Positions 1 through 8,382 are shown, counted from the stretch's first letter. The stretch is DNA of 64,000 bases from Betaproteobacteria bacterium (GCA_016720855.1 JADKJU010000005.1:372001-436000); one strand, 5' to 3'. Notes: a model not told the origin generated them from the letters alone. Made by a program: numbers and translations.

Positions 1-379
1 GCAGTTGTGCGGCAATGAGCTCCTGCCGCGCCGCTTCGCGTCGGTGGCCATGCTGCCCGCCGATCTCCAGGGCCTGGGTGATTCCAGCACCCCATTCGCG
101 GTTCGTGGTGGTGCCAATATCCGATGGCGGTAGCTGGCGACGCAGGCCCTCGGCATTGAACTCAGGGTTGTTCCACAGGAGACCGCGAGTATCTTCGGCG
201 TGGCCCTCGGCCGCAGCCACGGCGGCGCGTGCCGATTTCAAGCTGATGCTGTTCTGCTCAGCCAGAGTCCAGGCTTCCTGAAGCGTGAGCGGCTTGGCCG
301 GAGTCACCGGCATTTCAGTGCCCTGAGCGTGCGCGGCAGCGATCCAGAGCAGGCAGGAAATCCCAAACAATTTCTTCAT
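1..379 (-). CDS. czcC: CzcC-like TolC-family outer-membrane factor (partial, C-terminus beyond left edge)
   Basis: This is the N-terminal 126 residues of an outer-membrane efflux protein read leftward off the window. The start ATG (complement 379) is followed by a short signal peptide (MKKLFGISCLLWIAAAHAQ) and then a helical region with LTLQEAWTLAEQNSISLKSA, the usual opening of the first TolC/OEP repeat. Proteins of this family form the outer-membrane duct of tripartite RND metal pumps. The czcI gene lies immediately upstream on the same strand, the order seen in czcICBA operons, so the rest of a cobalt-zinc-cadmium pump is expected past the left edge. The family is clear; the metal specificity is inferred from context only. 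Confidence 0.8.
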   Translation of the reverse strand, partial: MKKLFGISCLLWIAAAHAQGTEMPVTPAKPLTLQEAWTLAEQNSISLKSARAAVAAAEGHAEDTRGLLWNNPEFNAEGLRRQLPPSDIGTTTNREWGAGITQALEIGGQHGHRREAARQELIAAQL

Positions 380-496
380 CGTGTCCTCGATCGAACTCTG
401 GCAAAGCGACGCCAGCGGAAATCCAGAAGGAATCCGGCGAGAGGACGCCGCGCTTGGGTCAGCGCTAGCGACTAAAGGTAGGAGACTCGCCGGGGC

Positions 497-847
497 TTAC
501 GCGCCGAGGGCGAGTGGAGGACGGAAAGGATTTTCTGGAGGGTGCTGCGGGAAGGAGTCGTGCAACTGGAACTGGGGGCTTCCCCCTGTTTCCGCAATCG
601 ACGTCGAAGCATCCACAACCACGGCACTGGCGCACAGGTGGTGACACATCGGACATTCGAAGTCGCCAGGAACGCCCGACTTGTCCTTGTCCGTGTCGGC
701 TGCCTTGTCCACGGTTTGCTTTTCGTGGTGCCCCAGGTGTGATTGCGCAGCGGGAGGCGTTTCGTGCTGGCAGTACTCCGCCACAGCAGCGAAACTCCAC
801 TGCAGGGGGAGGACAAACAACACGATGATGGCCAGGAGACGTCGCAT
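497..847 (-). CDS. czcI: CzcI-family small periplasmic protein
   Basis: This 116-residue secreted protein has a signal peptide ending near LPLQWSFAAVA, followed by YCQHE, a HLGHHEK stretch and a CPMCHHLC cluster. These Cys/His groups probably bind metal. The opening (MRRLL, LPLQWSFAA, YCQHE) is typical of CzcI, the small periplasmic protein at the head of betaproteobacterial czc operons, thought to modulate their expression. It stands directly upstream of the czcC-like gene. A second relative with the same LPLQW signal sequence is at 3752-4126. Confidence 0.75.
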   Translation of the reverse strand: MRRLLAIIVLFVLPLQWSFAAVAEYCQHETPPAAQSHLGHHEKQTVDKAADTDKDKSGVPGDFECPMCHHLCASAVVVDASTSIAETGGSPQFQLHDSFPQHPPENPFRPPLALGA

Positions 848-1011
848 GAGGCAGGAGTTCAGTGCTCGTTCAGTATCGCGGCGGGAGACATCCGCAAACG
901 CGTTCGTGATGGCGGCGTACCAAATTCAATGCATACCCATCGACTTCGATTGCGCGGCGGCACTCTACCAGAAAAATGCCCCTACAAGCTGTCCGACAAA
1001 GTGCATCAAGC

Positions 1012-1542
1012 TCACCCATTGAGCTTGGCGATAAGGGGAAGCAGAGTCTTTTCCAGCACTTCCGGAGTAATGGGACCGATCTGCTTGTAGCGGATCACGC
1101 CCTGCTTGTCGATCACGAAGGTCTCCGGCGCACCGTACACGCCATAGTCGATGCCGACCTTGCCTTCGAAATCCCACACCGACAGTTGGTAGGGATCGCC
1201 ATTCTGCTGCAGCCAGCGTTTCGCATCGGCGCGCTGGTCCTTGTAGTTGAGGCCGACGATGGGAGCGATGCCACGGCGACTCATGTCGTTCAGCACAGGG
1301 TGCTCAATCTTGCAGGCGGGGCACCAGGATGCCCACACGTTGAGCAACCAGACCTTGCCCTTCATCTGTTCCGGCGAAAACGTCACCTGTGGATCGTGGA
1401 GCTGGGTCAGAGTGAAGACGGGCGCGGGCTTGTCGATGAATGGGGAAGGAATCTGTCGCGGGTCCCTGGTCAGTCCGATGCCGAGGAAAACGCACATCAC
1501 GGCAAAGATCGCCAGCGGAACGATGTACTTGAGCGCCTTCAT
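1012..1542 (-). CDS. TlpA/DsbE-like membrane-anchored thiol:disulfide oxidoreductase
   Basis: This 176-residue protein has one N-terminal transmembrane segment (about residues 6-23) and a periplasmic thioredoxin fold. The active site is WASWCPAC (Cys74 and Cys77), and the cis-proline region reads GVYGAPETF, as in CcmG/DsbE and TlpA reductases. The chosen ATG follows an AGGAG; the reading frame runs further upstream without a comparable start. It is the last gene of a three-gene operon with a glutaredoxin-CcdA fusion and a DsbA-like protein. No cytochrome c maturation genes are nearby, so a ScsD-like role in metal stress (reducing damaged periplasmic thiols) is more likely than haem ligation. 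That role is inference. Confidence 0.8.
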   Translation of the reverse strand: MKALKYIVPLAIFAVMCVFLGIGLTRDPRQIPSPFIDKPAPVFTLTQLHDPQVTFSPEQMKGKVWLLNVWASWCPACKIEHPVLNDMSRRGIAPIVGLNYKDQRADAKRWLQQNGDPYQLSVWDFEGKVGIDYGVYGAPETFVIDKQGVIRYKQIGPITPEVLEKTLLPLIAKLNG

Positions 1543-1609
1543 TGTCTCGGTCTCCTGTCGTCGTCGCCACGGTGGATCCCATGGCGGCACTGGCTGTTTC
1601 CGCACGTCC

Positions 1610-2863
1610 TCACTCCGTCACCATCAGGTAGATGCCCAGGCCGACCATCGCCACGCCGCTGATGAGCTTCAGCCAGCGACCTTCCTTCTCCTGGAGGCGG
1701 CGGTGGGACAGGGTGGTCACTCCAATGGCCAGCACGATCATGTCGTCAAACATGTAGGCCGCGTTGTAGAGGAGCAGGTAGCCGTAGTAGCTGGCGGTAT
1801 CGAGGTTGCGCAGCGTGAGGATGCGCGTGAAGAGTGCCGGGAAGCCTGAAGTGCAAAGGAATTCGACGACCTGCACGAGCAGCCCCAGGATGATGACGCC
1901 GACGATCGCGGCCGGCAGGCTCTTCGCGTGCAGGATGGCCCGCATGCGCGCGTATATTCCCGGCTTGGACTTGTCGGAAATGGAAAGGGAAAAGCCGACG
2001 CCGGGCGCCACGAAATCCTTGAGGTTGATCAGGCCGGCGAAGATGGCGATCAGGGCGACGATGATCTGGGAGGCGCGCGACAGGCCGATGAGCAGGAACA
2101 GGTTGAGCCACGCCGCCATGAAGACGAAGTACGCGATGCCCTCCACCAGGACGAATGTCCCCGCGATGGCGAGCATGCGCTTGCGGTCGTTGAGCGTGGA
2201 GAGCAGCGAGATCATCAATATCAGGACCCAGATCGAGCAGGGATTCAGACCATCGAGCAGCCCCATGGCGACCGTGAAGGCCGGCAGGCCCACGTCCTCG
2301 AGCGTCACCGTCCTGCCGAAGAGGGTCACCTCGAAGGCGCCGGCTTCCTCCTCCGCCCTGCAGGTGGAGCCCTCCTGCGCCGCGCAACTCTCACCCTGGA
2401 CACCGCCCTCTCCGGGCTTGATCGCCTGTCCCTGAAGCGCGCCCCGGATCAGCTTGTCCGTCGACGCCTCCGTCGAGAACCCGAAGATCAGCTGTCCGTT
2501 CACGAAGAACGCCGGCACGCGCGCATTGCCCGCCTTCTGCTGCTTCGCGATCTCCTGCAGGCGCTCGAGCGCGGAAGGTTCCTTGAGAACGTCGCGGATG
2601 ACGATGTCGAGATCCGGTCGTTCCCTGGCGAGGCCGCCCAGGAAGACCTCGGCCTTCGCGCAATGCGGGCAGCCTTCGCGGACGAACACCTCCATGACCT
2701 GCTTTCCCGCGCTGGCGCTCGCTGCACCAGCAGCCTGCGGGGCGTTCGCCAGCGCGGGAGCGGAAGCGATCCAGGCCAGGCACGCCACCAGGAAGAAGCA
2801 GGCCCAATGGGCGAGCCCTCGCGCAGCGGCCGAGGCGCGTTCCGCCCCATGCGGGCGGCTCAT
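1610..2863 (-). CDS. Glutaredoxin domain fused to CcdA/DsbD-type membrane electron-transfer domain
   Basis: This 417-residue protein begins with a signal-like hydrophobic segment (about 20-40). A glutaredoxin/thioredoxin-like domain follows, with active site GCPHC (Cys65/Cys68) and a cis-proline region ARVPAFFVNG. A spacer with two cysteines (160, 168) leads to a membrane domain of about six helices. Two membrane cysteines stand where CcdA/DsbD have theirs: Cys209 in GLNPCS and Cys337 in EFLCTSGFP. Such proteins pass electrons from cytoplasmic thioredoxin across the membrane. The start ATG overlaps the stop of the upstream DsbA-like gene (ATGA), which implies translational coupling. An in-frame extension to 3310 is only a shadow of that gene. 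The architecture resembles a compact ScsB. Confidence 0.78.
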   Translation of the reverse strand: MSRPHGAERASAAARGLAHWACFFLVACLAWIASAPALANAPQAAGAASASAGKQVMEVFVREGCPHCAKAEVFLGGLARERPDLDIVIRDVLKEPSALERLQEIAKQQKAGNARVPAFFVNGQLIFGFSTEASTDKLIRGALQGQAIKPGEGGVQGESCAAQEGSTCRAEEEAGAFEVTLFGRTVTLEDVGLPAFTVAMGLLDGLNPCSIWVLILMISLLSTLNDRKRMLAIAGTFVLVEGIAYFVFMAAWLNLFLLIGLSRASQIIVALIAIFAGLINLKDFVAPGVGFSLSISDKSKPGIYARMRAILHAKSLPAAIVGVIILGLLVQVVEFLCTSGFPALFTRILTLRNLDTASYYGYLLLYNAAYMFDDMIVLAIGVTTLSHRRLQEKEGRWLKLISGVAMVGLGIYLMVTE

Positions 2864-3585
2864 TTGTACGCTCTCGCGATCTCGTCGGCGACCAGGCGCT
2901 GCAGTTGCTGCCGGCCGAAGCTCTGCATCTGGCGACCGTTGACGAAATACTCCGGCGTCTTGGTCACCTTCAATTGGGCCGCCTCGATGCGGTCCAGCGT
3001 CGCGCGCTGCTCGACCTCCGGCGCCTTCATGTCGGCAGCAAGTTGCTGCATGTCGAGTCCCACGCCGGCAATGGCCTGCCGGACGAGTTCGGGCTCGACC
3101 GCGTGATTGATGGCCCAGCGCTCCTGGGTGGCCAGCACCGCCTCCAACGTCTGCCAGTACTTGTCCTGCTTGCGGCTCGCCTCCAGAAGCGCGACCACGT
3201 AATCGGAACCCTTGTGGAATGCGACGTGCCGGATCGAAACCCGGATCCTGTTCGGGTTGTCGGCCATCATCTGCTTGACCAAGGGATAGAACGCGGCGCA
3301 CGTCTCGCACGCCGGATCAAGGAACTCAACGATGTGGACCTTGGCTCCCGGGTCGCCCATCGTCGGCGAATGCTGGCTCGCGAGTCCCGGCCGGCTTGTC
3401 GACGATGACGACTGCGAGTACAGGAATATCCCCACCACGATGGCCAACAGGAGGGCGACACCTGACACGATGAGGACCGTCCTTCCGCCGGTCGGGCGGG
3501 ATTGCGGAATCGTTTGCGGTTCCTGCGATTCCTGCTGTGCCGTAGCTTTCGTATCGACTGTTCTGGACTTCGAGTTCTTGCTCAT
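2860..3585 (-). CDS. Membrane-anchored DsbA-family thiol oxidoreductase
   Basis: This 241-residue protein has a polar N-terminus, a single anchor helix (about 36-56) and a periplasmic DsbA-like domain. The active site is DPACETC (Cys93/Cys96), and VTKTPEYFVNG supplies the cis-proline loop. Its closest relatives in the window are the proteins at 26539-27321 and 27371-28108, which share the FLDPAC-x-TC motif, the RIRxSIRH strand and the TPxxFxNG loop. It is the first gene of the redox operon and overlaps the next gene by four bases. By analogy with ScsC it may oxidise or isomerise disulfides damaged by metals; the substrate is unknown. Confidence 0.78.
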   Translation of the reverse strand: MSKNSKSRTVDTKATAQQESQEPQTIPQSRPTGGRTVLIVSGVALLLAIVVGIFLYSQSSSSTSRPGLASQHSPTMGDPGAKVHIVEFLDPACETCAAFYPLVKQMMADNPNRIRVSIRHVAFHKGSDYVVALLEASRKQDKYWQTLEAVLATQERWAINHAVEPELVRQAIAGVGLDMQQLAADMKAPEVEQRATLDRIEAAQLKVTKTPEYFVNGRQMQSFGRQQLQRLVADEIARAYK

Positions 3586-3751
3586 CCCAATCTCCGGTTC
3601 TGGCCGCGCGCCGCGACCCGCTGCACGTCAATCTGGCGACGTGTGCAAACGGCGGGCCTGGAACATGGCCGGCGATCGATGGTGAATCGATTCGTCCGCT
3701 CGCATCACATCCGGGCCGACGTTCGCGGGCGACGGCCCACGATTGGCCCTT

Positions 3752-4126
3752 TCAATCCCTCAGGCGAGCGACGAGGGCGGCGGCCGTAGGGGGTGTCGGG
3801 ATGTGGTTCGGGGCGCGACAGGAATGCGTGCTGGTCCCCGGAGTGCCGGCAATCACGCCGATCGTGGAAGGAAGGACTACGAGGGCATTGATGCCAAGAC
3901 CATGGCAATCGGTGCAATCCGGACTGCATTGGACTTCGGTGGGTTCGCTGTGTGCGCAGCATTCATGGCCCGCAACGCCCACTGCCGCAGGTCCAAAGTC
4001 GTCGACTTGCAGCGCCACCCGAAGGGTTGCCGCTGGGCCTTGGCTCTCGCAGCCGAAGGACTGCGCCGTCCAAGCCCACTGCAGCGGTAGCGCAACGAGC
4101 AACAAAATAGCGAGCGCCCTGTTCAC
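3752..4126 (-). CDS. CzcI-like small secreted Cys/His protein
   Basis: This 124-residue protein has a signal peptide whose core (ALPLQWAWTA) closely matches that of the CzcI at 497-847. The mature part contains HECCAHSE and CSPDCTDCHG, two probable metal-binding clusters. It lies about 200 bases downstream of cadA on the same strand, so it may be cotranscribed with cadA and serve a periplasmic sensing or buffering role for the same metals. The start is a GTG with no strong ribosome-binding site and is therefore uncertain. The 205 bases between it and cadA show no other feature. Confidence 0.6.
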   Translation of the reverse strand: MNRALAILLLVALPLQWAWTAQSFGCESQGPAATLRVALQVDDFGPAAVGVAGHECCAHSEPTEVQCSPDCTDCHGLGINALVVLPSTIGVIAGTPGTSTHSCRAPNHIPTPPTAAALVARLRD

Positions 4127-4331
4127 GATGGAGAGGCTTCAGACATTCAGCAGTCGACTGTCGATCGCAGATGAATCGGGTTGGGCGCCCCGGATCGCAG
4201 GGCGGAGTAGGCAAGAAGCTGCGATTGTGCCTGTGCATCACCCTCGCCTCTTGATCGGCCGCAAACGATGGAGCCTTGCGCCTCCCGCGGCAAAGTGACT
4301 CCAGACCACTCCACGAGACGCGGGCGCCGCG

Positions 4332-6575
4332 TCATGCCTTTTCACCAATCCTGTTTGCTCTCAGCAAACGCAGCCCGTTGAACACGACGATCAGGCTTGC
4401 CCCCATATCGGCGAACACGGCCATCCACATCGTCGCGCTGCCGAGCACCGCCAGGACGAGGAACACCGCCTTGATCCCGAGCGCGAGGACGATGTTCTGC
4501 CACAGGACCGCATGCGTCCGACGCGACAGGCGGATGGTCTCCGGTATGCGGCGCAAGTCGTCATTCATGATGACGACATCGGCGGCCTCCATCGCGATGT
4601 CGGTGCCTGCCGCCCCCATGGCGATCCCGATGTCCGCGCGCGCGAGCGCGGGCGCATCGTTGATGCCGTCGCCGGCCATCGCGACGGGTCCATGGCGCTC
4701 TCGCAGGTCCGCGATGGCTGCCAGCTTGTCCTCAGGGAGCAGGTTCCCGCGCGCATCGTCGATGCCCGCGAGCTTGCCGATGGTTTGCGCAGTCGCCATG
4801 TTGTCGCCGGTGAGCATCGCCGACTTCACGTCGAGCGCATGCAGTTCCGCGAGCGCCTGCCGCGAACTCTCTTTGATGGTGTCCGCCACGGCGAAGATCG
4901 CGAGCACCCGTGACTCGGTCGCCAGCAAGGTGACGCTGCGTCCTTGCGCTTCGTGCACCGCGAGACGCGCCTCGATCTGCGCACTGCACAGGCCGCGATC
5001 CTCGATCAGCCGATGGTTGCCGAGGACCAGCGTACGCCCGTCCACACGGGCCTCGATGCCGCGCCCCGGCAGCGCAGTGAATCCCTGCAGCAAGCCATTG
5101 CCCTTCTCCAACCCTGCCGCGATGGCCTTCGCGACCGGATGATCCGAGTGCCCGGCCAGATCGCCGGCCCAGCGCAACACGAGGGCATCCGGCGAGTCGG
5201 ATGGCAGGATCTCCGTCGCCACCAGCCTGGGCTTGCCTTCGGTGATCGTGCCGGTCTTGTCGAAAGCGATCGCCTTGAGATTGCGCGCTTCCTCGAGGTA
5301 GATGCCGCCCTTGATCAGGATGCCGCGGCGCGCGGCGGCCGCGAGTCCGCTGACCACCGTAACCGGCGTGGCGATGACGAGGGCACAAGGGCAGGCGATG
5401 ACCAACAGGACGAGAGCCTTGTAAAGCGCCTGCGTCCAGGTCAGGTCCATGAGCCACGGCGTCAGCACAGCCACAGCGAGCGCCAGGGCAAATACGGCAG
5501 GCGTGTAGATCGCCGCGAACCGGTCCACGAATTGCTGCGTGGGGGCACGGGCTCCCTGCGCCTGCTCGACCGCGTGGATGATGCGAGCGAGCGTGGTGTT
5601 ACCTGCTGCAGCCGTGACTTTCAGTTCCAGCGTCGCGACCTGGTTGATCGTGCCTGCATAGACCACGTCGCCTTTCGACTTGTCGACCGGAATGCTCTCG
5701 CCGGTCACCGGGGACTGGTCCACCGCGCTCGTTCCTGCCGCCACGACTCCGTCGAGCGCGATTCGCGCGCCGGGCTTCACCCGGATGACGGCATCGACAG
5801 GGACTTCCCGCGCGGGAACCTCCAGCCAGTTCCCATCCGCCTGGCGTACCTCGGCCGTATCCGGAGTCAGGTCGAGGAGGCCCTTGATGGCGTTTCGCGC
5901 GCGGTCCACGGCCCGCGCCTCGATGAGTTCCGCGATGGCATAGAGGGCCATCACCATGGCCGCTTCCGGCCATTGGCCGATCAGGAAGGCGCCGGTCACC
6001 GCAACGCTCATGAGCGCATTGATGTTGAGGCGCCCCTGGCGCAGTGCCGCCAGCCCCTTGCCGTACGTCGAGAATCCGGCCAGCCAGATGGCTCCCGCGG
6101 CAAGCGCGATCCCTACGACCTCGAATGACGTCGTTCGTGGTGCCAGGAAGTCGACCAGTTCCGCTGCGATTGCGAGCGCCAGCGCGAGGCCCAGGCGCCA
6201 CAGTCCTTCGGAAGGATGATCATGGTCATGCTCGTCCGAGGCAGCGGGGGCGACGGGTTGGGGGTCGAACCCGGCACGACGGATCGCGTCGAGCGCCAAT
6301 GGAATGACGGCGGGCGACGCATCGATGGCAAGGGTCCGCGCCTCCAATCGGAACTCGAGCCCCTTCAGGCCGGATACCTTTTCGAGCGCGCGGCGAATGT
6401 CGCCTTCCTCCGAGGGGCAATCCATCGTCGAGATCCGGAAGACCTGCTTTCCCGGGGCGCGCTCTGTCACGGCCAGGGCGGCATCACTGACCGGTGCGGT
6501 GGCGCAGCCGCCACGGCAACCGCAGGTTTCCGGGGGGGCGGCCGGTGGAACGGCGGAATCTGCACGCGCGCTCAT
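4332..6575 (-). CDS. cadA: CadA/ZntA/PbrA-type P1B heavy-metal ATPase
   Basis: This 747-residue ATPase exports divalent soft metals (Cd2+, Zn2+, Pb2+) across the inner membrane. The N-terminus holds a Cys-rich motif (CGCRGGC) and one HMA domain with MDCPSEE, the variant common in betaproteobacterial CadA/PbrA, then a His/Asp-rich linker (DEHDHDH). Further motifs, in order: the transmembrane CPC (ACPCALVIATP, near residue 393), the phosphorylation motif DKTGTITEG, the HP motif (HSDHPVAKA), the TGDN motif and GDGINDAPAL. It is divergent from cadR across a MerR-type operator, which identifies its regulation. Among divalent metals the exact preference cannot be read from sequence. Confidence 0.92.
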   Translation of the reverse strand: MSARADSAVPPAAPPETCGCRGGCATAPVSDAALAVTERAPGKQVFRISTMDCPSEEGDIRRALEKVSGLKGLEFRLEARTLAIDASPAVIPLALDAIRRAGFDPQPVAPAASDEHDHDHPSEGLWRLGLALALAIAAELVDFLAPRTTSFEVVGIALAAGAIWLAGFSTYGKGLAALRQGRLNINALMSVAVTGAFLIGQWPEAAMVMALYAIAELIEARAVDRARNAIKGLLDLTPDTAEVRQADGNWLEVPAREVPVDAVIRVKPGARIALDGVVAAGTSAVDQSPVTGESIPVDKSKGDVVYAGTINQVATLELKVTAAAGNTTLARIIHAVEQAQGARAPTQQFVDRFAAIYTPAVFALALAVAVLTPWLMDLTWTQALYKALVLLVIACPCALVIATPVTVVSGLAAAARRGILIKGGIYLEEARNLKAIAFDKTGTITEGKPRLVATEILPSDSPDALVLRWAGDLAGHSDHPVAKAIAAGLEKGNGLLQGFTALPGRGIEARVDGRTLVLGNHRLIEDRGLCSAQIEARLAVHEAQGRSVTLLATESRVLAIFAVADTIKESSRQALAELHALDVKSAMLTGDNMATAQTIGKLAGIDDARGNLLPEDKLAAIADLRERHGPVAMAGDGINDAPALARADIGIAMGAAGTDIAMEAADVVIMNDDLRRIPETIRLSRRTHAVLWQNIVLALGIKAVFLVLAVLGSATMWMAVFADMGASLIVVFNGLRLLRANRIGEKA

Positions 6576-6598
6576 TGAGGTCTCCTGGATACACCCGC

Positions 6599-6629
6599 AT
6601 TGGAAACCCTGAAGCCACTAGAGGGTCAA
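6599..6629 (-). promoter_or_regulatory. MerR-type (CadR) operator and cadA promoter
   Basis: Reading leftward, a -35 TTGACC (6629-6624) is followed after 19 bases by a weak -10 TCCAAT (6604-6599). The spacer carries an inverted repeat ACCCT/AGGGT (6606-6626). A spacer longer than 17 bases spanned by a dyad is the hallmark of promoters twisted open by MerR-family activators. On the other strand TATAAT at 6635-6640 may serve cadR. Confidence 0.7.
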
Positions 6630-6689
6630 GCGCCTATAATTGCCGCCATGGTCGCCAGTTCGGAGCCGTCGACGCGGAGGTGGGCGAGG

Positions 6690-7154
6690 ATGAAGATCGG
6701 TGAGCTGGCGGGCCTGACCCGCACGCAGGTGGAAACCATCCGCTACTACGAGCGCGAGGGGCTATTGCCGGCCGCACCACGCAGTGATGGCAACTACCGC
6801 ATCTACGGCGAATCCCACGTCGAGCGGCTGGCGTTCATCCGCAACTGCAGGAACCTCGACATGACGCTCGACGAGATCCGGGTGCTGCTGCGCTTCAGGG
6901 AATTGCCCGACGAGAACTGTGGCGAGGTCAACGCGCTTCTCGACGAGCACATCGGCCACGTGGCCGAACGCGTGGAAGAACTTCGGCAACTGGAAAAGCA
7001 GCTCAGGAGCCTGCGCGACACGTGCCGGATAACACGGGACTCAGCGCACTGCGGCATCCTGAAGGGGCTCACCGAGGGTGCCCCGCAGGAATCCCTGGGG
7101 AAGGGGGGCGCCGCAAGGCACATTCGCGGCGCTCACAAGCCCGGCCGCTCCTGA
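6690..7154 (+). CDS. cadR: CadR/PbrR-type MerR-family metal-responsive regulator
   Basis: This 154-residue activator has the MerR winged HTH (MKIGELAGLTRTQVETIRYY) and a dimerisation helix. Three cysteines sit where CadR/PbrR ligands are expected: Cys77 (ENCGEV), Cys112 and Cys121 (TCRITRDSAHCGIL). It should bind the dyad between itself and cadA and activate cadA with Cd, Pb or Zn. Upstream in-frame starts (6648, 6600) exist, but the chosen ATG begins exactly at the family's conserved N-terminus. Its 3' end is present a second time as a degraded copy at 8383-8552. Confidence 0.9.
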   Translation: MKIGELAGLTRTQVETIRYYEREGLLPAAPRSDGNYRIYGESHVERLAFIRNCRNLDMTLDEIRVLLRFRELPDENCGEVNALLDEHIGHVAERVEELRQLEKQLRSLRDTCRITRDSAHCGILKGLTEGAPQESLGKGGAARHIRGAHKPGRS

Positions 7155-7332
7155 CAACGCGACCCGGCTGGACCTACCAGGGCTGCGGCTGGATGGCCGT
7201 GGTCCGGCCGCCCGGAAGTTGAATCGTTGCCGTCGACGGGGATGAGAAGACAATCGTCAACGTGCCGTCGCTCCCTGCCACAGCGGGTCGCGAATAGCCG
7301 CAGGACGCGCACTGCCCGCCGCGATAGCGGTC
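6984..7332. repeat. Imperfect direct repeat, copy A (3' ends of cadR and WWNP gene)
   Basis: This stretch of about 349 bases covers the last third of cadR and the C-terminal end of the convergent WWNP gene. It recurs at 8383-8722 with scattered substitutions and a 9-base deletion. Both genes here are intact, so this is taken as the functional copy. Confidence 0.85.
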
Positions 7333-8232
7333 CAGGGTCGCCGTCATCGTGATGGTGTTGCCGTTGCTCACAAGGCGGCCCGGCGCGTAGTACCAGACCG
7401 GATCACCCGACGAGTTGTAGCTGAACATGGTCACGACCATCACGCCGTGCTGCACCTGCAGGTTGTAGCCCGTCCCCGACTCGTTGGGGTTCCACCACAT
7501 GCCGGTGAACGGCGTGAACGGCAGCACGGCATTGGCGCCGGCAGATTGCGCCCCGCCCGGCATCGTGTAGCCGGATAGCCGCACGACCTGGGTGCCGTCG
7601 TCGATCATGACAATGCCCACGCCTTGGGCATACCAAACGTCGCGCGCTTCGCCGGAGCCGCGCTGCTCGCGCACATGGAGCGCGTTGGCAAACGTCCCGG
7701 CCGGGGTAATCACCGTCTCGAGACTCTGGGCCGAGTAGGTGCTCGCGTAACTGCTCGAGCCCCACATATTGCAGACACCGTACACGTTGCTCGTCCAGCT
7801 ACCCGCGTTGGCGTACCTCCCGGATCCCATCATCGTCCCAGGGAACACGGTGTCTCGGAGAATGCATTCCGGGGACGAGAGAACCGTGGTCGAAAAGCGC
7901 GTCCCGGCGGGGTCTGCCCCGGTGCCGCCGTAGTAGTAGACGCCACCCGGCCTCATCCCGTAGAAGTCGGTAGCGTACGTCGCGCAACTGACACCTGCAC
8001 GGCACTCGTAGGTGTAGTGCATCGCGAAAAGACCGGACTGGTCGGCCCAATTCTGCCCGGCCCGAACGACCATCGCGCTCGATGACCACACACCACCGGT
8101 GTGCACGTACTCATAGCGCGCGCCATCGACCATTGGGAAGTATCCCGACGTGCCTAGCGAGCCATGCATCATTTGGGCCTGGCTCACAGTGGAGATCACC
8201 ATTGCAAGGCAACTGGCGAGAACGAGCTTCAT
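7174..8232 (-). CDS. Secreted WWNP-domain protein, paralogue of 42736-43797 (function unknown)
   Basis: This 352-residue protein has a signal peptide (to about QAQMM). An N-terminal domain rich in Gly, Ser and Tyr (YFPMVDGARYEYVH, YGGTGADPAGT) precedes a C-terminal domain beginning GMWWNPNESGTGYNLQ and containing DPVWYYAPG, GGQCASCGY and the terminus QLPGGRTTAIQPQPW. The C-terminal WWNPxESGxG module occurs in many secreted proteobacterial proteins without a known function. The paralogue at 42736 is similar over its whole length. It is convergent with cadR and separated from it by 19 bases. A CGTGGG/CCCACG palindrome lies about 100 bases upstream. No enzymatic motif was recognised. Confidence 0.75.
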   Translation of the reverse strand: MKLVLASCLAMVISTVSQAQMMHGSLGTSGYFPMVDGARYEYVHTGGVWSSSAMVVRAGQNWADQSGLFAMHYTYECRAGVSCATYATDFYGMRPGGVYYYGGTGADPAGTRFSTTVLSSPECILRDTVFPGTMMGSGRYANAGSWTSNVYGVCNMWGSSSYASTYSAQSLETVITPAGTFANALHVREQRGSGEARDVWYAQGVGIVMIDDGTQVVRLSGYTMPGGAQSAGANAVLPFTPFTGMWWNPNESGTGYNLQVQHGVMVVTMFSYNSSGDPVWYYAPGRLVSNGNTITMTATLDRYRGGQCASCGYSRPAVAGSDGTLTIVFSSPSTATIQLPGGRTTAIQPQPW

Positions 8233-8334
8233 GACTAGCCTCTAGACGTAGTTACGCAACGTGCCCAGCAGTTTCTTCGCCCGCGACAATTTCCAGTTGA
8301 TCGAGGACAAGCAATAACTACTTAAGTCACGCTT

Positions 8335-8356
8335 TCGTGGGACCTTTGGCCCACGA
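8335..8356. promoter_or_regulatory. Palindrome TCGTGGG-N8-CCCACGA upstream of WWNP gene
   Basis: The half-sites TCGTGGG (8335-8341) and CCCACGA (8350-8356) form a perfect 7-bp dyad about 100 bases upstream of the WWNP gene start at 8232. The core CGTGGG...CCCACG is shared with the dyad at 41678-41698 ahead of the paralogous locus. The rest of 8233-8382 shows nothing recognisable. Confidence 0.5.
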
Positions 8357-8382
8357 CTAAGGGCACGCATTGAAAGTAGCTG

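Noticed and set aside
1928..3106. Long plus-strand open frame
   Set aside because: Antisense to the glutaredoxin-CcdA fusion; no homology-like motif.
2864..3310. N-terminal extension of the glutaredoxin-CcdA gene
   Set aside because: The extension is the other frame of the DsbA-like gene; ATG 2863 with ATGA overlap and a signal segment is a better start.
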